Positions 18,429 through 27,557 are shown, counted from the stretch's first letter. The stretch is DNA of 64,000 nt from Stenotrophomonas sp. VV52 (GCF_002893095.1 NZ_PKQQ01000009.1:1-64000); one strand, 5' to 3'. Notes: generated from the letters alone by a model not told the origin. Made by a program: numbers and translations.

Positions 18429-20606
18429 TCAGCGGAAACGGCGATACAGGGGAAGCAAGCGTTCAATGAGTCGTTTGCCCATCCGGAGCACCCACGGAGC
18501 TCGACGCTGCAGCAGGTTCGCAAGGGCCAAGGTGTACCTGACGGTCTCGCTGTCCAGAAGCTCCTGCAGACGATAGGAAGACTCATCCAGACTGAGCAAT
18601 GTCACTGCACCGCCGCTGCCTTGAATTGCCGCTACGTACGCGGGAACTTTGATCGATCCGAGCTGCGCTCGCTTGCCGTGAAGCAGACGTCGCTGCGCTT
18701 CCAGCACGGCACCACTCACGTCGCCGTGCATCTTAGATACCAGGGGGTACGCGGGGCGGGACGTGATGTCAATGGAGGACGAGGCAATGAAGCGCACCTC
18801 CTGTTGACACGCCCGCAGCAGCATTTCCCAGGTTTCATTGGCTGGGACTGCCTCATCGAAACCAAGCGCGCGCGCGCGGTCGGTTCGAATGACGAAGCTG
18901 TCCGGACCGAGACGGTTCTCATAGAGACCTGCGAGTCGAGCCTCACCGTAGTGCACATGACACACATCGAAGCTCGGCGCAGGATCGCCAACTGCCGGCA
19001 AGGCCGTCGCCACTCCATGGTGGGAAACAACAACGTCGAAGTCGGAATGGCGGGAGAGACCCCTTACCGCCGCGCCGAGATAATGGGGGGCAAGCTGCTC
19101 ACCGGCACGAAGGAACACCACGTAATCGCAACTGACGGCCTCGAGTCCCGCGTTTCGCGCGGCAGCAGCACCAGACCGCACCGGGAACCGAACAACGCGA
19201 ACGCGCGGATCGATAACTTCCAGACGATTCAGCACCTCGCGGCTGATGGGGTCGGGGGAGGCGTCATCGACAATGATGATTTCCTCGATCAGGCAAGCGG
19301 ACGCAAGCAGGCTGTCGATGCTGGGCATCAGCGCTCGACCCTCTCCCTGATTGATCACCACCGCGCCAAGCCGGGGCTGCGCGGATTCGGCCCACTCGGT
19401 ACTTTCGGCCCCGAGGGCCCATGGAGCGGCAGTCGACGCCTGGGTCACAGGCAGCAGCTCCCCGGTGCTGCCTGAGAACAACGCAGTCAACGCCTTTGCC
19501 AGATCAGCCGGCACGCCATTGAACTTGATGCAGTTGATGCCATCCTGCCAAGGCGTGTCGTCACCGAATGCAGGATTGCGATCATTGAGTACGCATATTG
19601 CGCCGGACAATGATGCCTCGTAGGCCGCCAGGCAGAATGACTCCCATGGCGACGGGAAGATGCAGACGGATTCAGCAATCATTTTTTCGCGCGGCGCGCC
19701 ATTCACCCCCTTGGCGAACACAACCCGGCCCACCAGGTCTGCCGGAATCATGTCGACGATGGTCTGCTGGTAGGCGGCATCGAAGGAGTGGGCAAGGAAG
19801 ACCACGTTGCCTTGGTATGCAGGGTTGTCGCGCATGAACTGCACGCAGCCGCGGATGAAAACGTCCGGTCGCTTGATATCCTGCAGCTTCGATGTAAACA
19901 GCAGCGGGGTATCCGGGCCAATATCGACGGACCTGCTTGCGAACGGAAGCGAGTCCAGCAACACTGGAGGCGAATGAACGCAGCTTCGAGCCGCCCAGTC
20001 ATGGTCTTCGAAACCGTAGAACGCCCTGAAAGCTTCGGACACCGGCGCGAGCTGTGCGACGATCAGGTCGCAGTCGGCCAGTGCCTTGCGCTCCAGGTCA
20101 TACAGGCTCAGGCCGTGGATGCTCTGCGCACGCGGCTCGAAGTCCGCAAGAATACTGTCGGTCGTGTGCAGGCGCACCGCCAACGTCGTCTGGAGGAAGT
20201 CGTTGCCGAGCAGCTTCTCCTGGGTTGCGGCGAACGCGGCTGCCCCCCAGTCGACAAACTCGACGTAACCCAGCGCGCCTTCGCTCTCCTGTAGCGCCCG
20301 AAGCCCCTGCAGAATGAGGACGGACTCCCAATGCAGCACAGTGTTGTTGAAGGAGCCGTACGCGGGGTAGCGTCGACCACGGGCATCAACGGTCTGGTAC
20401 GTACCCATATGGGAGACGTGAAGACGAACGCCGGGATAGACCGCCGCGAAGGCGCTGGGGTCAAGACCGTCGCCAACGTAGAGAATTGCGGTGTTATCGC
20501 GCTCCTGCTGCGTGGAAGTGGCCAGAATGTTTGCAACGACGCGACCGATGCCGCCGGCGGTGAAGGGGTACAGCTCGCGCGTTACGAATACTCTCAAAGC
20601 GGTCAT
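18429..20606 (-). CDS. Two-domain glycosyltransferase: intact GT4 N-half + degenerate GT2 C-half
   Basis: 725 aa. Residues 1-400 form a GT-B/GT4 enzyme: RELYPFTAGGIGRVV at the N-terminus, LLFTSKLQDIKRPDVF, and PSPWESFCLAAYEASLSG with the EX7E pair Glu322 and Glu330. Residues 410-640 align with the GT2 half of the next gene downstream (IIIVDDASPD, GAAAARNAGLEA), but the metal-binding LDADD block reads FLRAGEQ (Arg500-Ala-Gly) and the catalytic EDWEF block reads NETWEM. So only the GT4 half is likely active. Start directly abuts the upstream gene's stop. A chain-building enzyme of the O-antigen by context; sugar unknown. Confidence 0.8.
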   Translation of the reverse strand: MTALRVFVTRELYPFTAGGIGRVVANILATSTQQERDNTAILYVGDGLDPSAFAAVYPGVRLHVSHMGTYQTVDARGRRYPAYGSFNNTVLHWESVLILQGLRALQESEGALGYVEFVDWGAAAFAATQEKLLGNDFLQTTLAVRLHTTDSILADFEPRAQSIHGLSLYDLERKALADCDLIVAQLAPVSEAFRAFYGFEDHDWAARSCVHSPPVLLDSLPFASRSVDIGPDTPLLFTSKLQDIKRPDVFIRGCVQFMRDNPAYQGNVVFLAHSFDAAYQQTIVDMIPADLVGRVVFAKGVNGAPREKMIAESVCIFPSPWESFCLAAYEASLSGAICVLNDRNPAFGDDTPWQDGINCIKFNGVPADLAKALTALFSGSTGELLPVTQASTAAPWALGAESTEWAESAQPRLGAVVINQGEGRALMPSIDSLLASACLIEEIIIVDDASPDPISREVLNRLEVIDPRVRVVRFPVRSGAAAARNAGLEAVSCDYVVFLRAGEQLAPHYLGAAVRGLSRHSDFDVVVSHHGVATALPAVGDPAPSFDVCHVHYGEARLAGLYENRLGPDSFVIRTDRARALGFDEAVPANETWEMLLRACQQEVRFIASSSIDITSRPAYPLVSKMHGDVSGAVLEAQRRLLHGKRAQLGSIKVPAYVAAIQGSGGAVTLLSLDESSYRLQELLDSETVRYTLALANLLQRRAPWVLRMGKRLIERLLPLYRRFR

Positions 20607-22820
20607 CTACAGCTCCATGAATTCAATATACCGGGCGCTCGACAGCTCGATGAGTTGGCGTGAATAAGAGGCCATCATCTGCTCCAGTTCCATGTCAGGC
20701 GTGCTCAGTACGCGTGAAATCGTACGAGCTATGTCCCTAACGTTCAATGCATCACCAACCTGCGTAAGGCCCACGTACTCGTGGTCCTCCAACGCATCCA
20801 TTCCCAACCTGCCGCGTACGCTTGGCGTTCCAACAGCCAACGCTTCCAACTCTACCATCGGATGGCAATCCACCACCGATGCATTCAGCACCACGTCCGC
20901 CAGCGACATGGTGTCCATGATCTGAGCCTGGTCGAGCTTGGGCAGAACCTCGATCTTCTTCTCGGTCGGGTATGGAAGCTGGAAATCGTTCGCAAGCACC
21001 CAGATCGTATCGACCTGGTCGCTGGCCACTGCACCTGCCACGTTGCTGGCAAGGTTCTTGTGCACCAGATTCCACGACGGCGAGAACGCGATGGCCCCCT
21101 CGTGCCGACGCTGATGCCGGGGCATGCCCTGCGGGTAATTGGGCGGCATGTTGTAAATCTGCTGCGGCCAACCCAGCGGGCCAATCGCCGCATGGCTGCC
21201 ACCGCGCATGCCCTGGATGCGTTTGATATAGCCCTGCCTGGCCAGGTCGAGCGCGAGAGCGAAGAATCGCCGCTCATCGTGGTGCACCCACATGACAGGA
21301 GCACCATGCCACACCAGGTAAATGTGCTCGAATCCTGCCCCGGCGAAACCCTTGATCCAAGCTGCCATTGCCGTTGAGAAGCCGTGGATGGCAATTCGGT
21401 CAACACCGGCCAGTCTGAACAGCTTGGCGACGGCCTCGATATCGAGAGCAGATGGCCGATCCGATGCGGATACCGCCAGCTTGTGCCCCGGCAGCGCGCC
21501 TGCTGCTGCCCGGATTCCAAACCACTCCTGATGCATTACGTGGCAGACCCGCTCATGCCCACTCAACTGTTGGGCAAACCGTGTATCGCGAGCTGCGTCG
21601 AACTGGAACAGCTGCGACGCCAAGACCGGAATGTTCGGTTCCGCGCCACGGTGGTCAGCGTTCGCATACGAAGGCTCCTCGTGATCCGTCGACATCAATG
21701 CGCTCAAACGCTCCCGCAGTCCAAGCTGCCATTGATAGCGTTCGACCTGCTCGGCGTGATCTGCCCTGATGCGGATTTCATCCTGCGCCACCGCATTGCG
21801 GTGCTCAGCCAGGCGATGCTCGAACTCGTTGCGAAGCTGCTCGGCCTGCACCCGATTGGCCAAGTCGCTCTCACGCAACTGCGCTGCTAGCGCCGGAACC
21901 AGCTCGAGCACATCGATCAGGTGACCGGGACCGACTTTCTCGCGCAGGGCAGCGGGAAGACCATCGGCAACGCCAGTGAACGCCTTGGTTGCATGCTCCT
22001 CCGCCCGCTTGTACAGCTCCACTGCATCCCGAAGCTCTGCCAACTGGCTGCCACCGACATTGATTTCATTCTCTAGGCCCCTCACCGCTGCGACGGTGTT
22101 CTCGTGCGAGCGAACCAGGTAGCCGGGGCGATCAATGATCTCAAAGCCATTGCTTCCCGGTACGCGCACGCTGCGAGGTGCGCCGGGCCGTGGCTCCCGG
22201 AGGAAATAGATACCATGGTCGGCGAGAATGCCGTCATCGACATCCACGTCCATGTCGCTCGCGGTCGTGTTGGCGAAGTCATGGCTCCAGCAACCGGCAT
22301 GCCACAGATTGCCCAGCATGCTTATCCCAACCTGGCGGTTCTCGATCAGGCATATACAACCGCCGGGCGCAAGAACCGCGCGCATTCCTTCGATCACCTC
22401 ACGAGCCTGCTCGGGGGAGTTGTGGATCATCACCGACACGGTGAAGATCACGTCGAACTGCCTGGAGCCTGCCAAGCCGGGGAGATCAGACCCGACCATG
22501 ATGCGATCGCGGATATCCGAGGCGTATCTGGAAGGCGGTGCAGAAAACAGCGGCTCGACCATCGGTGCCGAGATATCGAATCCGTAGTAGTCAACGAAAT
22601 CATGGTCAGCCAGGAGCCGGGTCATGCGGCCGAAGCCAACCCCGTAGTCCAGAACCCTGACCGGCGCCCCACGCTCCGCCGCTGCCGTGCGCAGAAATTC
22701 AACCAACCACGACTCCTGGAGTCCGTAGTTGGAGTTACCTGCGTCACGCCGAACCTTCTGTTGGTCAGCGTAAAGTCCACCGTCCCTAGACAGCCAGTAA
22801 TCCCGGTTCTCTGTGCTCAT
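20607..22820 (-). CDS. Fusion protein: SAM methyltransferase - coiled coil - GT4-like glycosyltransferase
   Basis: 737 aa. Residues 35-240 are a class I SAM-dependent methyltransferase, with motif I VLDYGVGFGRM at 57-67, the acidic strand end YYGFDISAP, and FDVIFTVSVMIHN. Residues about 310-375 are charged and helix-rich with heptad-like spacing, probably a coiled coil. Residues about 400-737 resemble a GT-B fold with a C-terminal VDCHPMVELEALAVGTPSV block, a variant of the EX7E region with Asp in place of the first Glu. It follows wzt after three bases. By analogy with WbdD of E. coli O8/O9a it could methylate the chain end and set length. That is inference; no kinase domain is present. Confidence 0.75.
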   Translation of the reverse strand: MSTENRDYWLSRDGGLYADQQKVRRDAGNSNYGLQESWLVEFLRTAAAERGAPVRVLDYGVGFGRMTRLLADHDFVDYYGFDISAPMVEPLFSAPPSRYASDIRDRIMVGSDLPGLAGSRQFDVIFTVSVMIHNSPEQAREVIEGMRAVLAPGGCICLIENRQVGISMLGNLWHAGCWSHDFANTTASDMDVDVDDGILADHGIYFLREPRPGAPRSVRVPGSNGFEIIDRPGYLVRSHENTVAAVRGLENEINVGGSQLAELRDAVELYKRAEEHATKAFTGVADGLPAALREKVGPGHLIDVLELVPALAAQLRESDLANRVQAEQLRNEFEHRLAEHRNAVAQDEIRIRADHAEQVERYQWQLGLRERLSALMSTDHEEPSYANADHRGAEPNIPVLASQLFQFDAARDTRFAQQLSGHERVCHVMHQEWFGIRAAAGALPGHKLAVSASDRPSALDIEAVAKLFRLAGVDRIAIHGFSTAMAAWIKGFAGAGFEHIYLVWHGAPVMWVHHDERRFFALALDLARQGYIKRIQGMRGGSHAAIGPLGWPQQIYNMPPNYPQGMPRHQRRHEGAIAFSPSWNLVHKNLASNVAGAVASDQVDTIWVLANDFQLPYPTEKKIEVLPKLDQAQIMDTMSLADVVLNASVVDCHPMVELEALAVGTPSVRGRLGMDALEDHEYVGLTQVGDALNVRDIARTISRVLSTPDMELEQMMASYSRQLIELSSARYIEFMEL

Positions 22821-22823
22821 GGC

Positions 22824-23549
22824 TCAGGCCACCCCGCCGCACGCTTCGTCGCTGATCACCCTGCCATGCTCCAGATGCATGATTCGATTGCAGTTGGCCG
22901 CAATGATGTCCTTGTTGTGGCTGGCCAGAACAAGGATGCTCGCCTTCTGGACGATTTCTGAAAGCCGCTGCTGCGCTCTCGCGTTGAAATCCGCGTCGCC
23001 CACGCCCAGCCATTCGTCCATCAACAGGATATCTGCATCAAAGCTGGTGGCGATGGAGAAAGCAAGGCGGACGAGCATGCCGCTTGAGTAGACACGCACG
23101 GGCATGTCAACGTAAGGACCCAGTCCGGAAAATTCGCAGATCGACGGCATTTTTGCTGCAATCTCCGCGCGAGAGAGGCCATGCAGCAAACCCTTGAGGC
23201 GGATGTTTTCCACGCCGGTGGCCTCGAAGTCCATTCCCATGGTGACATCAAGGAGGTTCGCGATCCGCCCGCGGCTGCGCACGTAACCGGACGTTGGCTC
23301 ATACACTCCGGCCAACGTCTTCAGCAAGGTGGTCTTCCCCGCCCCGTTGTGTCCGACCAGACCAAGCTTATCGCCTTCGCGCAGCTCGAATGAAACGTCC
23401 TGGAGCGAGTCGACCACAGTTACGTTTCGGCTGGACGGCGCTACACGACCGCCAGTCACGGCAGACATGATGGCGCCCTTCATGGAGCGGTTGTTGGTTC
23501 CGTAAACAGGCAACTGCACGCTGCAGTTGACGACACTGATGTTCGTCAT
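22824..23549 (-). CDS. wzt: O-antigen ABC exporter ATP-binding protein (short form)
   Basis: ATPase that drives export of the undecaprenyl-linked O-antigen across the inner membrane with Wzm. 241 aa from the ATG at 23547-23549, one base after the wzm stop; a longer in-frame start would run into wzm. It shows Walker A GHNGAGKTT at 66-74, the export-type signature YSSGMLVRLAFS, Walker B ILLMDEWLGVGD and the switch histidine LASHNKD. The protein ends right after the ATPase domain. It lacks the C-terminal carbohydrate-binding domain that long Wzt proteins use to recognise a modified chain end. Confidence 0.93.
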   Translation of the reverse strand: MTNISVVNCSVQLPVYGTNNRSMKGAIMSAVTGGRVAPSSRNVTVVDSLQDVSFELREGDKLGLVGHNGAGKTTLLKTLAGVYEPTSGYVRSRGRIANLLDVTMGMDFEATGVENIRLKGLLHGLSRAEIAAKMPSICEFSGLGPYVDMPVRVYSSGMLVRLAFSIATSFDADILLMDEWLGVGDADFNARAQQRLSEIVQKASILVLASHNKDIIAANCNRIMHLEHGRVISDEACGGVA

Positions 23550-23550
23550 G

Positions 23551-24408
23551 TCACACCCAGAAGGAAATTTTGTGGCGACTGCGCGCCAACACCGGAATGG
23601 CAACGAGATATGCCAGCAGGATGAAAGTGCCCACGACCCAGTAAGAGTGATCGGGCGGCACGTTTCCCATCAAGGGATCCCGAACGAGCTGGATGAAATG
23701 ATAGAGGGGATTGAAATCAGCCACCCACCGATGCGGCCCCAGCATGTCGGCCTTCCAGATGATCGGCGTCATGAAGAAGCCGAGCTGCATGAAGTTCGCA
23801 ATGGCAGGCTGCAGGTCGCGGAATCGTGCTGCCATCACACCGAAGAGTGCCGTGATTGGAATGGTGGCCAGCAGAATCGCGAAAATGCCCGGGATGGCCA
23901 GGAACCACACCAGCTCCGGCTGGATCTTCAGATAGATCGCGAACGGAATGTAGGCCACTGCGCCGTGCAGGAACACGATGAAAGTACGTGTAACCAGCCG
24001 CATGACGTGCAGTGTTGCCGGCAGTCGCATTGACCGGATCAGGTTCTCGGACGCCGTAAAGGTCGTGCACCCTTCCTGGACGGTCGTGGAAATGTAGATC
24101 CAGACGATGTCGCCCAACGCGATGTACGGCAGGTAGTCGCGCAGATTCATCTTGAACAGTTGACTGTACAGAAGGCCGATACCCAGGATCAGCACGAACA
24201 TGCTGATGGTGATCCAGAACGGCCCCAGCACCGAGCGCCGGTACTTGTGCTTGGTATCCATCATTGCCAGGGCGAGCCACGCCCGCCAAGAGCGCATGCC
24301 GTCGGCGACGTCGGAGAAGAGCGCACGCAGCGGCGTCAGCTCGGTATCGCGAAGGTGGCGCCGATCAATCGGCGCCGACGCGAGTCGCGGCGAGACTTCA
24401 ACGGTCAT
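23551..24408 (-). CDS. wzm: O-antigen ABC exporter permease
   Basis: 285-aa ABC-2 type membrane subunit with six predicted helices, pairing with Wzt. Typical blocks are MMDTKHKYRRSVLGPFWIT near residue 50, GLLYSQLFKMNLRDYLPYI, and GFFMTPIIWKADMLG followed by NPLYHFIQLVRDPLMG. The start overlaps the metB stop by four bases (ATGA), so the export genes may be transcribed from a promoter upstream of metB. Presence of Wzm/Wzt and absence of Wzx/Wzy-like genes here indicate the ABC-dependent O-antigen route. Confidence 0.94.
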   Translation of the reverse strand: MTVEVSPRLASAPIDRRHLRDTELTPLRALFSDVADGMRSWRAWLALAMMDTKHKYRRSVLGPFWITISMFVLILGIGLLYSQLFKMNLRDYLPYIALGDIVWIYISTTVQEGCTTFTASENLIRSMRLPATLHVMRLVTRTFIVFLHGAVAYIPFAIYLKIQPELVWFLAIPGIFAILLATIPITALFGVMAARFRDLQPAIANFMQLGFFMTPIIWKADMLGPHRWVADFNPLYHFIQLVRDPLMGNVPPDHSYWVVGTFILLAYLVAIPVLARSRHKISFWV

Positions 24409-25586
24409 TGCAACGCCCTCTCAAGATCCACAATCAGGTCCCCCAGCTCTTCGACCCCCACACTCAACCGCACCAGCGCATCGCTGATACCGAGCTGATC
24501 GCGACGCTCCACCGGAATTGATGCATGGGTCATCACCGCCGGATGGTTCACCAGGCTTTCCACCCCACCCAGTGACTCGGCCAGGGTAAACAGTTCGGTC
24601 TTCTCGCAGAAGCGCTTGGCCGCCTCGAACCCGCCCTTGAGCACGATCGAGACAATACCGCCGTAGCCGTTCATCTGGCGCGTGGCCAGCTTATGCTGCG
24701 GGTGCGAGGTCAGCCCCGGGTAGATCACCTTTTCCACCGCCGGGTGCTTTTCCAGCCACTCGGCCAGCGCCAGCGCATTGGCGCAGTGCGCCTTCATGCG
24801 CAGCGGCAGGGTCTTCAGGCCACGCAGGGCCAGGAAGCTGTCGAACGGCCCCTGTACGCCACCAATGGAGTTCTGCAGGAAGGCCATCTGTTCGGCCAGC
24901 TCGGCGTTGTCGCCGACCACGACCATGCCGCCGACCATGTCCGAGTGGCCATTGAGGTACTTGGTGGCCGAGTGCAGCACCAGGTCCGCACCCAGCTCCA
25001 GCGGACGCTGCAGCATCGGCGAGGCAAACGTGTTGTCCACCACCACGATCAGGCCATGGCGCTTGGCGATGGCGGCGACCGCGGCAATGTCCACGATCTT
25101 CAGCATCGGGTTGGTCGGGGTTTCGATCCAGACCATCTTCGTCTGCGGGGTGATCGCCGCTTCGAACGCGGCCAGGTCGGTCAGGTCGACGAAGCCGAAC
25201 TGCAGGCCGGCCGTGCGCTTGCGCACGCGTTCGAACAGGCGGAAGGTGCCGCCATAGATGTCATCCATCGCCACCACGTGGCTGCCGGCATCCAGCAGCT
25301 CCATCACGGTGGAGGTGGCCGCCATGCCGGAGGCGAACGCGTAACCGCGGGTGCCGCCTTCCAGCGAGGCCACGCAGCGCTCGTAGGCGAAGCGGGTCGG
25401 GTTGTGGGTACGCGAGTACTCGAAGCCCTGGTGCTCGCCCGGGCTGGACTGGGCGTAGGTGGAGGTCGCATAGATCGGCGGCATCACCGCGCCGGTGCTC
25501 GGGTCGGGCGACTGCCCGCCGTGGATGGCCAGAGTGGCCAGAGCGAGCGAGCGAGTGCTGTGCCCGGAGGATGCAGGGTCGGACAT
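24405..25586 (-). CDS. metB: Cystathionine gamma-synthase / gamma-lyase (PLP-dependent)
   Basis: PLP enzyme of transsulfuration, 393 aa from the ATG at 25584-25586. Markers are THNPTRFAYERCVASLEGG, FASGMAATSTV, DDIYGGTFRLF, VWIETPTNPMLK, VVDNTFASP and the PLP-lysine motif HSATKYLNGHSD, then GLKTLPLRM near the C-terminus. Synthase and lyase are hard to separate by sequence. The gene just upstream, cbs, would favour a lyase working homocysteine to cysteine. metB is the classical right border of the LPS locus in Xanthomonas. Here it overlaps wzm and so is the first gene of the leftward O-antigen run. Confidence 0.93.
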   Translation of the reverse strand: MSDPASSGHSTRSLALATLAIHGGQSPDPSTGAVMPPIYATSTYAQSSPGEHQGFEYSRTHNPTRFAYERCVASLEGGTRGYAFASGMAATSTVMELLDAGSHVVAMDDIYGGTFRLFERVRKRTAGLQFGFVDLTDLAAFEAAITPQTKMVWIETPTNPMLKIVDIAAVAAIAKRHGLIVVVDNTFASPMLQRPLELGADLVLHSATKYLNGHSDMVGGMVVVGDNAELAEQMAFLQNSIGGVQGPFDSFLALRGLKTLPLRMKAHCANALALAEWLEKHPAVEKVIYPGLTSHPQHKLATRQMNGYGGIVSIVLKGGFEAAKRFCEKTELFTLAESLGGVESLVNHPAVMTHASIPVERRDQLGISDALVRLSVGVEELGDLIVDLERALQ

Positions 25587-25717
25587 GAAAGTTCCCAAGG
25601 CGCGGAAGCCCCCAGTGGGGCTCCCATCAAGAAGGAGCGGAAGTCTATCAGCGCCGGCTTAACAACCTTTGACGCGGACAAATACGTATTCAGCGGAGAA
25701 CGTCGACCAAATTGTCG

Positions 25718-27088
25718 TTATTGCACCCGCCGACGCAGATAATTCAGCAGGTCGATCCGGGTAATCAGGCCCAGGAAGGTGCCGCCATCCATGATGATGG
25801 CCACCTGGCCCCGGTCGAACACCGGCAGCAGGGCCTCGATCGGCGACTTCACGTCCAGCCGGTCCAGCTTGCTGACCATGGCGGTGGCGACCTTGTCGCG
25901 GAAGCGCGATTCATCGCCATACACATGCAGCAGCACGTCGCTTTCATCCACGATGCCCACCAGCTGGTCGCCGTCCATCACCGGCAGCTGCGAGACGTCG
26001 TACAGCTTCATGCGCTGGTAAGCGGTGGTCAGCAGGTCGTTCGGGCCGATCACCACGGTGTCGCGCTGGCCGTACGGGCGCAGGATCAGGTCGCGCAGGT
26101 CGCCGGTCTGCGGGCGCTCCAGGAAGCCGTTGTCCAGCATCCAGTAGTCGTTGTACATCTTGGAGAGGTACTTGTTACCGGTGTCGGGCACCAGCACCAG
26201 CACCTTCTTCGGGGTGGTCTGCTCTTTGCAGTACTTCAATGCGGCCGCCAGCAGGGTGCCGGTGGAGGAACCGCCGAGCACGCCTTCCTTGCCCAGCAGC
26301 TCGCGCGCGGTGTGGAAGCTTTCGGCGTCGGTGATGGCGTAGGCCTTGGTGACCCGGGTGAAGTCGGCGATCGAGGGCAGGAAGTCCTCGCCGATGCCTT
26401 CCACCAGCCAGCTGCCCGACTTGTCGTTCAGATTGCCGTCGTTGATGTACTCGGCCAGGATCGAGCCGACCGGGTCGGCCAGGACCAGCTCGGTCTTCGG
26501 CGAGAGCTTGGCGAAGGCGCGGGAGAGGCCGGTCATGGTGCCGGAGCTGCCGCAGCCGAACACGATGGCGTCCAGGTCGCCGTCCATCTGCGCCAGGATC
26601 TCCGGGCCGGTGGCGAACTCGTGCGCGGCCGGGTTGTCCGGGTTGCCGAACTGGTTGATGAAGTACGCGCCGGGGGTTTCCTCGGCCACGCGCTGGGCCA
26701 TGTCCTGGTAGTACTCGGGGTGGCCCTTGGCTACGTCCGAACGGGTCAGGCGCACTTCGGCGCCCATCGCCTTGAGGTTGAAGATCTTCTCGCGGCTCAT
26801 CTTGTCCGGCACCACCAGGATGAGCTTGTAGCCCTTCTGCTGGGCGACCAAGGCCAGGCCGAGGCCGGTGTTGCCGGCGGTGCCCTCCACCAGCGTCGCA
26901 CCCGGCTTGAGATCGCCGCGCTTTTCAGCGGCCTCGATCATGGACAGGCCGATGCGGTCCTTGATGGATCCTCCGGGATTGGCGCTTTCGAGCTTCAGGT
27001 ACAGCTCGCAGACACCGGTATCCAGGCGCTGGGCCTTGACGATCGGGGTCTTGCCAATGAGTTCGAGCACGGAGGAGTGGATTGCCAT
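25718..27088 (-). CDS. cbs: Cystathionine beta-synthase
   Basis: Condenses homocysteine with serine to cystathionine; PLP fold type II. The 456-aa protein has the PLP lysine in NPGGSIKDR (Lys43), the substrate loop EGTAGNTGLGLA, the phosphate-binding GCGSSGTMTG, and two C-terminal CBS repeats (about residues 335-456), as in the regulated full-length form. It lies 131 bases upstream of metB on the same strand, giving a cbs-metB pair for reverse transsulfuration. The N-terminal haem-binding segment of animal CBS is absent, as expected for bacteria. Confidence 0.95.
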   Translation of the reverse strand: MAIHSSVLELIGKTPIVKAQRLDTGVCELYLKLESANPGGSIKDRIGLSMIEAAEKRGDLKPGATLVEGTAGNTGLGLALVAQQKGYKLILVVPDKMSREKIFNLKAMGAEVRLTRSDVAKGHPEYYQDMAQRVAEETPGAYFINQFGNPDNPAAHEFATGPEILAQMDGDLDAIVFGCGSSGTMTGLSRAFAKLSPKTELVLADPVGSILAEYINDGNLNDKSGSWLVEGIGEDFLPSIADFTRVTKAYAITDAESFHTARELLGKEGVLGGSSTGTLLAAALKYCKEQTTPKKVLVLVPDTGNKYLSKMYNDYWMLDNGFLERPQTGDLRDLILRPYGQRDTVVIGPNDLLTTAYQRMKLYDVSQLPVMDGDQLVGIVDESDVLLHVYGDESRFRDKVATAMVSKLDRLDVKSPIEALLPVFDRGQVAIIMDGGTFLGLITRIDLLNYLRRRVQ

Positions 27089-27276
27089 CGGGTCACATCG
27101 ATTCGCGCCGCAGGGCGGCCGGACCCCCGATTATCCGATAGAAGGTAAAGACACGCCATGCGTGTTTGTTCACCCCCGAAAGAGCGACGCGGACGGTGCC
27201 CGTCGACGAGGAGACGGACACCGCCCGCGGCGGTTGGGTGTCAGGTGCCGGCCGTGGGCCGACCGGCCACCTGGTG

Positions 27277-27297
27277 GCGCCGACCCGGGGTCGGCGC
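27277..27297. repeat. Perfect 10-1-10 inverted repeat
   Basis: Arms GCGCCGACCC and GGGTCGGCGC around one base, between the YdcH-like gene stop and cbs. A second, weaker inverted repeat (CAGGTG and CACCTG) lies at 27242-27273. There is no T-run on either side, so it is not a standard terminator. Confidence 0.6.
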
Positions 27298-27307
27298 GGG
27301 GGAAACA

Positions 27308-27532
27308 TCAATGCACAGGGGAGGAAGACTCGTACATTCGAAGCAGTTGTTGCTTGGCCAGCAGCTTCTCACGCTTCATCTGTCCCAGGGTGACATCGTC
27401 GACCCCAAGTACGCCCAACGAGGCATCCATACACTTCTTGTTCAACTTTCGATGCTGGTCGTAGAGCTTCTTGAACTGCGGGTCCGCACTGAGGCGGGCG
27501 TCGATTTCACTCTGGGGCTGATCTTCAAACAT
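27308..27532 (-). CDS. YdcH-like small protein (DUF465)
   Basis: 74-aa charged, helical protein: SADPQFKKLYDQHRKLNKK followed by a second helix ending KREKLLAKQQLLRMY, the DUF465/YdcH hairpin layout. Function unknown; members are small cytosolic alpha-hairpins. The start at 27530-27532 is set by a very strong AGGAGG six bases upstream. A longer reading frame to 27748 runs through a hairpin and is not supported by composition. Confidence 0.85.
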   Translation of the reverse strand: MFEDQPQSEIDARLSADPQFKKLYDQHRKLNKKCMDASLGVLGVDDVTLGQMKREKLLAKQQLLRMYESSSPVH

Positions 27533-27557
27533 GATGAACCTCCTATCGCGTCTACAG

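Noticed and set aside
20607-22820. 737-aa methyltransferase/GT as an artefact of two genes joined by a lost stop
   Set aside because: The frame is continuous through a plausible helical linker with normal codon use, and there is no ribosome binding site or start at the GT border.
25587-25717. Possible SAM or methionine-responsive riboswitch before metB
   Set aside because: Only a small AGCCCC hairpin is present; no SAM-I, SAM-II or SAH riboswitch core could be recognised.
27093-27311. 72-codon frame between cbs and the YdcH-like gene
   Set aside because: Arg/Pro-rich, runs through the inverted repeats, no ribosome binding site, mixed third codon positions.
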